Below, one piece after another: positions 34,251 through 43,487 of a stretch of DNA of 64,000 nt (the first letter of the stretch is position 1; the number at the start of each line of letters is the position of its first letter). The stretch comes from an uncultured Muribaculaceae bacterium (GTDB taxonomy: Bacteria; Bacteroidota; Bacteroidia; Bacteroidales; Muribaculaceae): assembly GCA_910579185.1 (NCBI GenBank), contig CAJTTG010000002.1:62001-126000 (forward strand). Reading direction: 5' to 3'. The position numbers and the translations under genes were made by a program. Below the pieces are notes generated by a model, which was given only the letters and a program-made list of their open reading frames with translations, had not been told where the DNA came from and ran no database searches.

Positions 34251-35537
34251 TTATTGTCCGGATGCCATTTTTCTGGCTGATTCGCGGATAATTTCAATGG
34301 TTGTGAGATCGGTATCGAACACTCCGTACATCCCCTGAGGTTCGTGGGCCGGATCGCAGAGGAAGTCGTTGCCCGGTTGCCATTGCTGCGTGGCGGCGCG
34401 TCCGCTGCCGTTCCAGCCCCAGAAGTTGACTCCGGCAATCCGTTTGTCGCCGTAGGCTCGGTCAAGTATGTGGCGATAGTAGATGTCACGTGCTGTTACC
34501 GGGATATCGGTGGTGAATTTGAATCCGTTGCGCGGATATCCGAATTCTTCGATCACGAGCGGTTTGCCAAGCGAGGCTATTGAGTCGAGATGCTCGGCTA
34601 TGTACTCGTCGGACGATTCACAGGCGTAGCCCACATGTTCTTCAACGCTGTCGCGGCTTGCCCATCCCCAGTTTGTGGGCCATAGATGGATTATGGCGTA
34701 GTCAATCTCCGGCAGTGCATGGATGCGTTGCCATAGATCAATGTCGATTTCGCAGCCATATTTGCCTTCACTGCCTGTGCTGACCATGTGGTTGGGATCT
34801 TGCGATTTGATTGCGCGGGCCATGTCCGTGATCCAACTGAGGAGTGCTTCTTTGCCTGCTTTGCTGAATGCGCGTGGCTCGTTGCACACTTGCCATGCCA
34901 TGATTGCCGGCGATTCGGCGTATGGACGGCCGGTGACGCTGTTGATTCGTCCGGCCATGAAACGGGCGTGGTCAACGGCCATCTGTCGTGCTGAATCGTC
35001 GAGTACGAACTGGGCTACATGGTTGACGTACTCCTGATAGCCGTCGTCGTTGGGATCCGGAGCCTGGCCATGCCCCGTCCACTGTAGATAAGAGCCGTAG
35101 CCTCCGCTCCATTCCCAGGCATTTGTCAGGTAGATGACGGCATACATGCCGCGACGTTCGAGTTCGGCAATGAAACGGTCGAGTCCGGTAAGCAGGGCGT
35201 TGTTATAGACTCCGGGTGCGGTCTGTAGCTGTGGAGCTATGTGGTGGTGTATGCTGTCCGGCCCTTCGGCTCCTGCAAGAATGCGCAGGTTGTCTATCCC
35301 CATGGCCTGAAGGGAATCCAGTTCGCGGTTCAGACGTTCGCTGTCGCCCCAGGGACCATCGGATGCCAGTATGGGGCCATACCAGAAGTTGGTGCCGGTG
35401 AATCTGTAGGGGATTTCACTGTTCCCGATATGGAACTGGGCGTCATCCCCCACATGGATATATGCTGTCTCCTGTGTTGCCGACATGGCTGACGTGGCAA
35501 TTACCGCTCCGGCGGCTATTGTGGCGAGGCGGTTCAC
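34251..35537 (-). CDS. secreted GH5 glycoside hydrolase (beta-mannanase-like)
   Basis: A 428-residue exported enzyme. The start is a GTG at 35537 whose bases overlap the bcp stop (GTGA); a signal peptide (MNRLATIAAGAVIATSAMSA) follows at once, which supports this start. The clan A barrel shows YRFTGTNFWYGPILAS, NLRILAG, the acid/base Glu in AWQVCNEPRAF, and the nucleophile Glu in PLVIEEFGYPRNG. These features and FWGWNGSGRA resemble GH5 subfamily 7 endo-beta-1,4-mannanases; the substrate is inferred. Translational coupling to a peroxiredoxin is odd. Confidence 0.87.
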   Translation of the reverse strand: MNRLATIAAGAVIATSAMSATQETAYIHVGDDAQFHIGNSEIPYRFTGTNFWYGPILASDGPWGDSERLNRELDSLQAMGIDNLRILAGAEGPDSIHHHIAPQLQTAPGVYNNALLTGLDRFIAELERRGMYAVIYLTNAWEWSGGYGSYLQWTGHGQAPDPNDDGYQEYVNHVAQFVLDDSARQMAVDHARFMAGRINSVTGRPYAESPAIMAWQVCNEPRAFSKAGKEALLSWITDMARAIKSQDPNHMVSTGSEGKYGCEIDIDLWQRIHALPEIDYAIIHLWPTNWGWASRDSVEEHVGYACESSDEYIAEHLDSIASLGKPLVIEEFGYPRNGFKFTTDIPVTARDIYYRHILDRAYGDKRIAGVNFWGWNGSGRAATQQWQPGNDFLCDPAHEPQGMYGVFDTDLTTIEIIRESARKMASGQ

Positions 35538-35986
35538 TTTGCAAGTATTTGCTGTGCGTGTTCTTTTGTCTTGATCTGTTTGGGCTGGAAGATGTCGGTG
35601 ATCGTTCCGTCGGGGCCAATGAGGAATGTTGTGCGGAATGTGCCCATGTATTTACGGCCACACATTGATTTTTCTCCCCAAACGCCCATTTCCTCCTGCA
35701 ATTTATGATCGGTGTCGGCGATCAGGGTGAATGGGAGTTCGTGTTTGGCTATGAATTTCTGATGGGAAGCAGCGCTGTCGGAGCTTACACCGACAATTTC
35801 ATATCCCTTTGCGCGTAGGGCATCGATGTTGTCGCGGAGTGAGCATGCTTCAGCTGTACATCCCGATGTGTTGTCCTTGGGATAAAAATAAAGTACGAGT
35901 TTTTTGCCGGCATAGTCGCTCAGGCGTATTTCTTTACCGTTCTGGTCAAGCCCGAGAATTTCGGGCGCTTTGTCTCCTGTTTGCAT
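35534..35986 (-). CDS. bcp: thioredoxin-dependent peroxiredoxin (BCP type)
   Basis: A 150-residue cytoplasmic thiol peroxidase. It starts MQTGDKAPEILGLDQNGKEI; the motif LYFYPKDNTSGCTAEACSLR holds the peroxidatic Cys and, five residues on, the resolving Cys of atypical two-Cys BCPs. GVWGEKSMCGRKYMGTFRTT follows. The ATG at 35986 is chosen because a -7 box (36007-36014) lies just upstream. Its stop overlaps the GTG of the GH5 gene by 3 bp within a 4-bp GTGA. Confidence 0.95.
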   Translation of the reverse strand: MQTGDKAPEILGLDQNGKEIRLSDYAGKKLVLYFYPKDNTSGCTAEACSLRDNIDALRAKGYEIVGVSSDSAASHQKFIAKHELPFTLIADTDHKLQEEMGVWGEKSMCGRKYMGTFRTTFLIGPDGTITDIFQPKQIKTKEHAQQILAK

Positions 35987-36006
35987 GTTGTAGATATTTG
36001 TTTGTG

Positions 36007-36014
36007 CAAATGTA
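36007..36014 (-). promoter_or_regulatory. -7 element of bcp
   Basis: Minus-strand TACATTTG, 21 nt before the bcp ATG. Confidence 0.45.
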
Positions 36015-36028
36015 AAACAAAAATTCGC

Positions 36029-36036
36029 TATATTTG
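36029..36036 (+). promoter_or_regulatory. -7 element of the RecD-like helicase gene
   Basis: TATATTTG, 17 nt before the ATG at 36054; divergent from the bcp box 14 bp away. Confidence 0.45.
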
Positions 36037-36053
36037 TGCTAAAATGATAAAAA

Positions 36054-37469
36054 ATGGATTTGAACGAATTTGCCGAACGTATCTTTCTCAATCTGCCTTA
36101 TGATCCAAACGATCAGCAGATACAGCTGATAGCGGCGTTGGCTAAGTTCTGTTCTCCGGCAATGCGCAGCGATTCGGTATTTCTGCTCAATGGATATGCC
36201 GGGACAGGAAAGACATCGCTCACGGGAGCGCTTGTGCGAGCGCTGAAGGAGGCCGGCGTACCTGTGGTGTTGCTCGCTCCTACCGGACGTGCGGCAAAGG
36301 TGTTCGGGGCATTCGCGAAGCATCCGGCTTCCACTATCCATCGCCGCATTTATCGCGGAGATGAAGGAGGTTTGCTGAGTTTTAGCGGTGAAGTGGCCGA
36401 AAATACTGTTGTCAACGGTGTTTTTATTGTCGATGAGGCATCTATGATTGGAGATGGTGGCGGAGGTTCGGAACGTTCATCTTTGCTTGAAGATCTGATC
36501 CAGTATGTCTATTCCGGAGATGGTTGCCGCATGATTCTGCTTGGCGATACCGCTCAGTTGCCACCTGTGGGATGTGAAGAGAGTCCGGCCATGAATCCAG
36601 ATCGGTTGCGTGGATATGGACTCCATGTCATGCGCGTGGTGATGACGGAGGTTGTGCGTCAGGGACGGCTGTCCGGTATTTTATACAATGCCACATGGCT
36701 GCGCCGGGCCATGAGAAAAGATCCGCTGCCGGATCCGAAGTTGTTTCTCGATCGGTTCGACGATGTGATTGCTGTCGAGGGGGAGGACTTGGAGGATTCT
36801 ATTGCGGATTCGTATAATGAATTCGGTGAAGGGGAGACTCTGGTTGTCACGCGATCGAACAAACGTGCTGTTTTGTTCAATCTGGCAATACGCACCAAGA
36901 TTCTTTACAAGGAAGAGGAATTGTGTCGGGATGAAAGATTGATGGTGGCCAAGAATAATTATCTGTGGAGTGCAAAGGTCAAGGGCTTGGATTTCGTAGC
37001 TAACGGTGATATTGCCGTTGTGGAACGTATCTACGGCACGGAATCACGCTATGGATTCCGTTTTGCTGATGTTACGTTGCGGCTGACGGACCGTGATATT
37101 TCTTTCGATTGCAAACTGTTGCTCGATACGCTGACCAGCGAGTCACCGGCACTTGAGGCTGAACGGTTCAATTCGCTCTATATGGCTTTGCTCAATGATC
37201 CGGATCTTTTCCCTCCGGCAATGTCGATGAAGGGGAGGATGCGTGTGTTGCGCAGTGATCCCTATCTGAATGCTTTGCAGGTTAAATATGCTTACGCTGT
37301 GACGTGCCATAAGGCGCAGGGCGGACAATGGGAAAGTGTCTATGTGGATCTTGGATTCACTCCGCCCGATGTCAGCAAGCTTGAGTTGTTGCGGTGGCTC
37401 TACACGGCTGTCACGCGAGCTTCGCGACGTCTGGCTATAGTAAATCCTGATCCTGAATGGACGGCATGA
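36054..37469 (+). CDS. RecD-like SF1 ATP-dependent helicase
   Basis: A 471-residue cytoplasmic helicase. LLNGYAGTGKTSLTGALVRA is Walker A; APTGRAAKVF motif Ia; FIVDEASMIGD motif II; ILLGDTAQLPPVG motif III; the C-terminal UvrD_C_2 part reads AVTCHKAQGGQWESVYVDLG and WLYTAVTRASRRLAIV. It lacks the RecBCD-binding N-terminal part of true RecD, and no recB or recC is near, so it belongs to the stand-alone short RecD2-like/AAA_30 group whose role in repair is not well defined. Convergent with a lipoprotein gene. Confidence 0.9.
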   Translation: MDLNEFAERIFLNLPYDPNDQQIQLIAALAKFCSPAMRSDSVFLLNGYAGTGKTSLTGALVRALKEAGVPVVLLAPTGRAAKVFGAFAKHPASTIHRRIYRGDEGGLLSFSGEVAENTVVNGVFIVDEASMIGDGGGGSERSSLLEDLIQYVYSGDGCRMILLGDTAQLPPVGCEESPAMNPDRLRGYGLHVMRVVMTEVVRQGRLSGILYNATWLRRAMRKDPLPDPKLFLDRFDDVIAVEGEDLEDSIADSYNEFGEGETLVVTRSNKRAVLFNLAIRTKILYKEEELCRDERLMVAKNNYLWSAKVKGLDFVANGDIAVVERIYGTESRYGFRFADVTLRLTDRDISFDCKLLLDTLTSESPALEAERFNSLYMALLNDPDLFPPAMSMKGRMRVLRSDPYLNALQVKYAYAVTCHKAQGGQWESVYVDLGFTPPDVSKLELLRWLYTAVTRASRRLAIVNPDPEWTA

Positions 37470-37477
37470 ATAACAAG

Positions 37478-37513
37478 TATCGGCGCATCAAATAGCTGTT
37501 TGATGCGCCGATA
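37478..37513. terminator. bidirectional hairpin
   Basis: A perfect 15-bp stem (37478-37492 with 37499-37513) and a 6-nt loop between convergent genes. T tails are poor on both sides. Confidence 0.6.
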
Positions 37514-37532
37514 TGGTTTAAGTCAGGTTATT

Positions 37533-37988
37533 TCAATAATATGCCGGTTCCTGTAGATCGAACGATTCGGTGAGTTCGTCATAAAGCCCTGCATCAAGAA
37601 GATCCGGTTCGTCCGACAGTTCGTTGTCAATTGCTGTGTCGGCGCTTTGTGACGTGGCTTTCTCGGCCAGAGCGTTGAAGCGTTCGTAGGCCGGCAGATT
37701 GTAAAATTCCTCCGATGTTATGAAAACTGACAATGTGACGGCATCCGTTTTTCCCAGACGCTGCATCTCCTTATAGTAATCATTGAACAATTTGAATAAT
37801 TCTTCCGGAGATGCATCGTTATGCCTGTCAGCAAATGCTGCTAACGCTTGATCAGCCTTGCTGTAGTCGCCTTCGTTAGCGGCGTCGAGCAGGCATTGGG
37901 TGAGGCTTCGGTCATCTGCCGTATCCTCTCTTTTTATGCAGGATATGGTCAGAAAACAGAAGCATATTGTCAGAAGCAGTATTCGCAT
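37533..37988 (-). CDS. small acidic lipoprotein of unknown function
   Basis: A 151-residue protein with lipobox LTISC (Cys17). The mature part is mostly helical and acidic (CLLDAANEGDYSKADQALAA, ELFKLFNDYYKEMQRLGKTD), with a DE-rich C-terminus. No family recognised. It lies 30 bp after the class I fumarase on the same strand and may share its transcript. Confidence 0.7.
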   Translation of the reverse strand: MRILLLTICFCFLTISCIKREDTADDRSLTQCLLDAANEGDYSKADQALAAFADRHNDASPEELFKLFNDYYKEMQRLGKTDAVTLSVFITSEEFYNLPAYERFNALAEKATSQSADTAIDNELSDEPDLLDAGLYDELTESFDLQEPAYY

Positions 37989-38018
37989 GAGTCGGATTGC
38001 CGGTTATCTTATGTCGGT

Positions 38019-39665
38019 TTATTTCAAGGCGCAGCCTTTACATTTCTCTGAAATCTGGGTGAAGAAGTCGTTGCCCTTGTCATCAACGAGGATGAATGCC
38101 GGGAAGTTTTCAACTTCAATTTTCCAGATAGCCTCCATGCCCAGTTCGGGGTATTCAAGGAGTTCAACTTTCTTGATGCTGTCCTTTGCAAGGATAGCTG
38201 CCGGACCGCCGATGGAGCCGAGGTAGAAACCGCCATGCTTGTGGCATGCGTCGGTAACTTGTTTCGATCTGTTGCCTTTGGCGATCATGATCATCGAGCC
38301 ACCGGCTGCCTGGAACTGATCAACATACGAGTCCATACGGCCTGCTGTTGTCGGGCCGAAAGAACCTGATGCCATGCCTTCCGGAGTTTTGGCCGGACCG
38401 GCATAGTAGATGGGGTGATCTTTCAGGTACTGAGGCATGGGTTCGCCATTGTCGAGACGTTCCTTGATCTTGGCGTGAGCAATGTCGCGGCCAACGATGA
38501 TGGTGCCGTTGAGAGACAGACGGGTGGATACCGGATATTTCGACAGTTCTGCCAGAACTTCCGGCATCGGGCGGTTAAGATCGATCTTGACTGCGTTGCC
38601 TTCGCCCTGCTGACGCATTTCTTCAGGTATGAGTTCGCCGGGGTTGGTGTCAAGTTTCTCAATCCATAGACCGTCGCGGTTGATCTTGGCCTTCACATTG
38701 CGGTCGGCCGAGCAAGAGACACCAAGGCCAACGGGGCAAGATGCTCCGTGGCGAGGCAGACGGATCACACGGATGTCGTGGGCAAAATATTTGCCGCCGA
38801 ATTGTGCACCAAGGCCAATTTTATGCGCTTCTTCAAGAAGCTGTTTTTCCAGTTCTACATCGCGGAACGCATGTCCGAGTTCATTGCCTTCGGTCGGCAG
38901 GTTGTCGTAGTATTTGACCGACGCTTTCTTGACGGTGGCGAGGTTCATCTCGGCCGATGTGCCACCGATAACGAATGCGATGTGATAGGGAGGGCACGCT
39001 GCAGTGCCAAGTGATTTCATTTTCTCAACCAGGAACGGGATAAGCGTCTTCGGGTTGATGAGCGCCTTGGTTTCCTGATAGAGATATGTTTTGTTGGCCG
39101 AGCCGCCACCTTTTGCTACAAAAAGGAAATTGTATTCATTGCCGTCAACAGCATAAAGGTCGATCTGGGCAGGGAGATTGCAGCCGGTGTTGACCTCGTC
39201 ATACATGTTGAGAGGTGCATTCTGTGAGTAGCGGAGATTGTTTTCGGTATATGTCAGATAGACACCCTTGGAGATGCGTTCCTCATCGCCACCACCGGTG
39301 TAGACGTTCTGGCCTTTTTTGCCGATGCAGATTGCTGTGCCTGTATCCTGGCAGAAGGGGAGTTGGCCTTTGGCAGCCACTTCTGCATTGCGGAGCATTG
39401 TGAGGGCTACGAATTTGTCATTCTGGCTGGCTTCCGGATCGTGGAGGATCTTGGCAACCATCTCGTTGTGCTCGCGGCGCAGCATGAATGCGTTGTCGTG
39501 TGTTGCCTGACGGGCAAGCACGGTAAGCGCCTCGGGATCGATCACAAGCATTTCGTTGCCGCCCCAGTTCTCAACTTTGACATAGTCGGATGTCAGATGG
39601 TAATACTCGGTCGAGTCCTTCTTCATGGGGAACATCGGCTGGTATTTAAACGGTTTTGTTGCCAT
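38019..39665 (-). CDS. class I (iron-sulfur) fumarate hydratase
   Basis: A 548-residue cytoplasmic enzyme interconverting fumarate and malate. The N-terminal half has the cluster ligand Cys in GQLPFCQDTGTAICIGKKGQ and others in NTGCNLPAQIDLY and PVGLGVSCSADRNVKA; the C-terminal half has PTTAGRMDSYVDQFQAAGGS and ends KCKGCALK. Two-domain, single-chain form (FumA/FumB type). In Bacteroidales it works in the reductive branch from oxaloacetate to succinate/propionate. Confidence 0.95.
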   Translation of the reverse strand: MATKPFKYQPMFPMKKDSTEYYHLTSDYVKVENWGGNEMLVIDPEALTVLARQATHDNAFMLRREHNEMVAKILHDPEASQNDKFVALTMLRNAEVAAKGQLPFCQDTGTAICIGKKGQNVYTGGGDEERISKGVYLTYTENNLRYSQNAPLNMYDEVNTGCNLPAQIDLYAVDGNEYNFLFVAKGGGSANKTYLYQETKALINPKTLIPFLVEKMKSLGTAACPPYHIAFVIGGTSAEMNLATVKKASVKYYDNLPTEGNELGHAFRDVELEKQLLEEAHKIGLGAQFGGKYFAHDIRVIRLPRHGASCPVGLGVSCSADRNVKAKINRDGLWIEKLDTNPGELIPEEMRQQGEGNAVKIDLNRPMPEVLAELSKYPVSTRLSLNGTIIVGRDIAHAKIKERLDNGEPMPQYLKDHPIYYAGPAKTPEGMASGSFGPTTAGRMDSYVDQFQAAGGSMIMIAKGNRSKQVTDACHKHGGFYLGSIGGPAAILAKDSIKKVELLEYPELGMEAIWKIEVENFPAFILVDDKGNDFFTQISEKCKGCALK

Positions 39666-39700
39666 AATTTTTTAGGGATTTATTCTTTGTTTCAATTCTA

Positions 39701-39708
39701 CAAAGTTA
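39701..39708 (-). promoter_or_regulatory. -7 element of the fumarase gene
   Basis: Minus-strand TAACTTTG, 36 nt before the ATG at 39665; a TTG at 39730-39732 (minus strand) is about 21 nt upstream. Confidence 0.5.
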
Positions 39709-39721
39709 AGCATAAATTCCG

Positions 39722-39729
39722 TACTTTTG
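39722..39729 (+). promoter_or_regulatory. -7 element of the lipoprotein gene at 39794
   Basis: TACTTTTG, 64 nt before the ATG; overlaps the region of the divergent fumarase promoter. Confidence 0.4.
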
Positions 39730-39793
39730 CAACTCATCCCACAACTTTTACAGACTTTAATCCGTTTTATTTTTAACGATAAAACTCAATATT

Positions 39794-40399
39794 ATGAGAA
39801 AAATAACGCTTTTTGCAGCTGCTGCGGCTCTGTTGGTGGCTGTCTCTGCATGTAACGAACGAAAAGCTCTGGCCGGTAAGGTCAGCGGCGAGTGGGCCAC
39901 AGCTCCTGTAAAACTGGATAACAATATGGCCGGGCAATCTTCGGTTATCGACAACATGATTCTGATTGTCGATCCTGCTTCCGGAGAGGGCGGTCAGATC
40001 AATGTGTCGTCGATGGTCTCGTTGGCTCGTTCCACCGGTGCTGAGGTCGCGCCTTCAGGAGCCTATGAGGTGAGTGTCGCCGCCACGGCATCCATCGCCG
40101 GAACTTGGCGTGCGATAGACGATGATGAGATTGATGTCAGCCTTGATTTCTCTTCGCTCAACGTTGAGGTCGATCCATCGCAGGTGGCTCTTGTCAGCAA
40201 TCCTCTGACCGGTGGCGAATACGCGCAGACCGATTCTGTCAAGCCTCAGCTGGCCGAGTATTACCGCTCGGAGATCACACGTCAGTTGCAGGCCTATTAT
40301 GGCGCATGGAATCGTTTCGACGATGTGAAGGTCGATAAACCGGGCACTACTATGTCGCTTGAGATTTCAGATCGCGATTACGTTTTCCGCCGTCAGTAA
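39794..40399 (+). CDS. lipoprotein of unknown function
   Basis: A 201-residue protein with lipobox VSAC (Cys20). The mature part is a beta-rich fold of about 180 residues (GEWATAPVKLDNNMAG, IAGTWRAIDDDEIDVSLDFS, TTMSLEISDRDYVFRRQ) with a helix LAEYYRSEITRQLQAYYGAW. The GxW start and strand order resemble lipocalin-like lipoproteins, but I cannot name a family. It ends 3 bp from the convergent eptA-like gene. Confidence 0.75.
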   Translation: MRKITLFAAAAALLVAVSACNERKALAGKVSGEWATAPVKLDNNMAGQSSVIDNMILIVDPASGEGGQINVSSMVSLARSTGAEVAPSGAYEVSVAATASIAGTWRAIDDDEIDVSLDFSSLNVEVDPSQVALVSNPLTGGEYAQTDSVKPQLAEYYRSEITRQLQAYYGAWNRFDDVKVDKPGTTMSLEISDRDYVFRRQ

Positions 40400-40402
40400 G
40401 CA

Positions 40403-42115
40403 TCATTGTAATCTGATGCCGAGAGCGTCGAATTCTTTGAAATCATAGTCGAGGATTCCGCAATCCTTGAGTTCAACGGCCTCATTATGGTCGTTGAGAT
40501 AGATTGCCGGTCCCGGAGTATAGCCGGAGTCAAGTACCGACCATTGGGTCTTTTTCCAGGGGGTGCTGATTCCGGCCATATCCATTATGGAGTGGAAGAA
40601 TGTGCGGCTTGATGCTGCATATTTTTCTTTATTCCGGTTGAGAAATTCTTGTTTCGCCGGATACTGACTGATGTATGAATCCGACAGCCACACGAGCATC
40701 GGCACATGAATCTGATAATAGCTCGGTATGGGCGACGCATGCAGGAACAGATGGCGGTCATCGTCGAATATATCCTCGCCATGGTCGCTTGTGTATATCA
40801 GACCGGCCATTTTCCCTTGTCGGTCAAGGCGATCTATCACATCGGCTATCATGTTGGACGTGAACAATATCGTATTGTCGTAGGCGTTTATCTGTTTGTC
40901 GCGGTAATGGTGGGTGGCCATGGCCGGACGGTCGGGACGGAACACGGCTTCCGTCTCGGGATAGCGGTCTATGTAGTTGAAGTGCGATCCATAGCAGTGA
41001 AGCACTATGAGTTGTTTTGTTTTCCCGTTCGCTATGGCCTCATCGAGATATGGCAGCAGGTCGGTGTCATAGTAATGTTCCTTGTTCAGTCCCTGCTCTT
41101 TGATGAATATGCATGTGTCGGCCTCTTCGCCGAAAAAGTCTATGAATGAATGGTTGCGGCTGTGTGCCGAGACGAACGTTGTGGCATATCCGGCCTCTTT
41201 AAATGCCGTTATCAAGCTTTTGACATTGTAGATCGAATCCCCGAAATTGGAAGCGTCGAGCGGAGACAGAAGCATAGGTACACTCTTGTGGGTAGTATTG
41301 CTCTGAGATATGGCGCGGCTGAATGAGGTCAAGCCTTTGCGGTCAACGAGCCGGGGAGTTGTCGGCCGGTCATATCCGTTGATCTGCCAGTTGTCGGCAC
41401 GCGATGTCTCCCCCACCATTACGACATAGATCTCCGGAACTGAGTCCGGGTGCTCGCTCGTCGCCTCGTATTTGAACGATGCCGATGTCTTGTGATAGTT
41501 GGCCACTTTTACCGTGCGCTCCACGGCGAGATAAAGATTATAGATCGCGTTTACCGGATATAGGTCGCATAGTGGTTTGTAAGTCCGTGCGCCGCTGAAA
41601 CTCAGTCCGAAACAGATCAGGCCGGCTCCGATGATCCACAGGCTTGCGCGGCGTGTGCGAGATATGGTATTGTGGCTGAGATGCCACCGGCGGATCGTGG
41701 CTATTACTCCGAGGGCAATAGGAGGAATATATATGGCGATCACGGCAATGATGATCACCATCAGATTGCCCAACAGTTCACCGACCTCCCCGGGATTTGT
41801 GGTCACCACATTCAGGAACATGTCGACGGCTATGACTGACCGGCCGTACATATAGAGCAGTACAATCTGGAATGCCGCGAAGAAAAACAGCGTTATCATC
41901 CATAGCGATACCTTGCCTATTTTCCGGCTGAGCGACATGAGTAGCAGATAGATGCCGACGGGCAGCACTATGTTGGTGATCGATTGCATTATGCTCATCC
42001 GCTCTGTCAGCGAGAGCCAGACGTTGGGGATGGCGCAGGCGGCTACCACCCACACAAAAAGAAGCGCCTTGAGGCGCTTGGTTGTTATGTTTTTGTTGTC
42101 GTTAGAAAGCTTCAT
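40403..42115 (-). CDS. lipid A phosphoethanolamine transferase (EptA-like)
   Basis: A 570-residue inner-membrane enzyme. Five N-terminal membrane helices (to about residue 175) precede a periplasmic sulfatase-fold domain: VVMVGETSRADNWQINGYDR, where Thr of GET is the phosphoethanolamine-accepting nucleophile, VLHCYGSHFNYIDRYP, and YTSDHGEDIFDDDRHLFLHA with zinc-binding Asp/His. It should move phosphoethanolamine to lipid A or core sugar, lowering negative charge and polymyxin binding. Its ATG lies 14 bp inside the end of the upstream Omp85-like gene, so the two are translationally coupled. Confidence 0.93.
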   Translation of the reverse strand: MKLSNDNKNITTKRLKALLFVWVVAACAIPNVWLSLTERMSIMQSITNIVLPVGIYLLLMSLSRKIGKVSLWMITLFFFAAFQIVLLYMYGRSVIAVDMFLNVVTTNPGEVGELLGNLMVIIIAVIAIYIPPIALGVIATIRRWHLSHNTISRTRRASLWIIGAGLICFGLSFSGARTYKPLCDLYPVNAIYNLYLAVERTVKVANYHKTSASFKYEATSEHPDSVPEIYVVMVGETSRADNWQINGYDRPTTPRLVDRKGLTSFSRAISQSNTTHKSVPMLLSPLDASNFGDSIYNVKSLITAFKEAGYATTFVSAHSRNHSFIDFFGEEADTCIFIKEQGLNKEHYYDTDLLPYLDEAIANGKTKQLIVLHCYGSHFNYIDRYPETEAVFRPDRPAMATHHYRDKQINAYDNTILFTSNMIADVIDRLDRQGKMAGLIYTSDHGEDIFDDDRHLFLHASPIPSYYQIHVPMLVWLSDSYISQYPAKQEFLNRNKEKYAASSRTFFHSIMDMAGISTPWKKTQWSVLDSGYTPGPAIYLNDHNEAVELKDCGILDYDFKEFDALGIRLQ

Positions 42116-43307
42116 TGATGCTGAATATGAAAGATTTCTCGCCCTTGCCTATGCCAAAGTCGAGACGCACGTTGGTGCGTTGTTTGAATTCCCAGCGGTA
42201 ACCTATGCCTCCGTTGGGGAGCAACCGCCGGAACTGGATTTCCGAAAATTTCGGGAACACGGTGCCTACACCGAGCCACGCCACTATCCCGTTCCTGCGC
42301 CACACATGTTGACGCAACTCTACGGTCAGATCCATTTCCCCTTTGTCGCGGAACCGCCCCTCGTAATAGCCTCGCATGGTGTTGCTGCCTCCGAATGTGG
42401 CAAGCATAGCCCATGGAACATCGCCGTAGTTCACCTTCGCATGATATTGGGTTGCGAGCACGCTCCCTTTCCACAGATGATGAAAATAGCTCAGTTTCAA
42501 TTCTGTGTAGCTGAATGCCTGTTTGTTGCCGAGGAATCCGGGGCAGAACTGCTGTTCGAGTGATGCGAGCACCCCGTTTTGTGTTGCCGTCATGTTGTCG
42601 CGTGTGTCGTATTGCAGGCGCAGCCCGACTCCGAACGATGCTGTGTGCAGTGGCAGGCCCTCCCACAGATCAAGTCGGTGCATTTTTGCCGCGTGCGCGT
42701 AGTTGAATCCTACTCCTGGGCCGAAAAACAGGTTCGGTGCAAGTGCGTGCAGATAGTTCACGGTAGCTTTGACATAGATCTCGTTGAATTTTGATTTGTT
42801 GGCCATGTTGTTGCCATTGTCGAAGCCTATGCCCCAGAACTCTCTCGGGAATGAATAGAAATATAGGTTATAGTCTATTCTGTTCTTGTCCAGTTTGAAG
42901 ATATGGTTTCCACGGATACCGATGAGGTAGAACCCTACGGTCGACACGTCGCCGTAAAGCGACACGTTTGATAGCGGAGTGATCGAATCGCTTGCCTCAT
43001 TGCGGTAGAATCCTGCGGCCACAAGACCGATGCCAAATTTTGTGTCCGACGAATAATGGGGGCCGCCGATTATGCTGAAATCAAAACCCTTGTACTCTTT
43101 CGGCTTGTTGGAGTCGTTGAAATAATCGAGCACACGGTTTATTATGTTGCGTTTCTTGGGCGCGGATTCCTCCACGACCGTAGCGGTGGATGAGTTGTCG
43201 GCTGCCGCTACAATCATGCTGTCGGCAGGCATTGGTTCCTGTGCTGAAAGTGCGCAGAAACCGCCTATAAGAGCTGTTGTCAGGGTTGCGGTTATTTTCC
43301 TAAGCAT
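42102..43307 (-). CDS. Omp85-type outer-membrane barrel without POTRA domains
   Basis: A 401-residue exported protein with a signal peptide (to about residue 22). A short linker (about 23-70, with KKRNIINRVLDYFNDSNKPK) leads straight into the 16-stranded barrel; FGGSNTMRGYYEGRFRDKGE is the conserved VRGF/Y-type loop of BamA/TamA barrels, and the chain ends in Phe. POTRA repeats are absent, so this is the surface-antigen-only type, not BamA. It overlaps eptA by 14 bp. What it handles (lipid, protein) is unknown. Confidence 0.87.
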   Translation of the reverse strand: MLRKITATLTTALIGGFCALSAQEPMPADSMIVAAADNSSTATVVEESAPKKRNIINRVLDYFNDSNKPKEYKGFDFSIIGGPHYSSDTKFGIGLVAAGFYRNEASDSITPLSNVSLYGDVSTVGFYLIGIRGNHIFKLDKNRIDYNLYFYSFPREFWGIGFDNGNNMANKSKFNEIYVKATVNYLHALAPNLFFGPGVGFNYAHAAKMHRLDLWEGLPLHTASFGVGLRLQYDTRDNMTATQNGVLASLEQQFCPGFLGNKQAFSYTELKLSYFHHLWKGSVLATQYHAKVNYGDVPWAMLATFGGSNTMRGYYEGRFRDKGEMDLTVELRQHVWRRNGIVAWLGVGTVFPKFSEIQFRRLLPNGGIGYRWEFKQRTNVRLDFGIGKGEKSFIFSINEAF

Positions 43308-43337
43308 GATGATGAATGTCTGAGGCTAATATCGGTG

Positions 43338-43345
43338 CAAATTTA
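43338..43345 (-). promoter_or_regulatory. -7 element of the Omp85/eptA operon
   Basis: Minus-strand TAAATTTG, 31 nt before the ATG at 43307. Confidence 0.45.
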
Positions 43346-43372
43346 GATAATTATGTGTAATTACGCTAATAT

Positions 43373-43380
43373 TAGCTTTG
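43373..43380 (+). promoter_or_regulatory. -7 element of the DUF3943 gene
   Basis: TAGCTTTG, 108 nt before the ATG at 43488; the stretch between is AT-rich with no other recognisable site. Confidence 0.35.
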
Positions 43381-43487
43381 TAAATAGCTCTTTTGTTGCC
43401 AAATTGTAGATAAAAAGCGATTTTTTGTTAAACTTACTCTTTGTCATAAGTGTTAAAATGGCAGAAGAAACTATTTAAAATGAGAGA

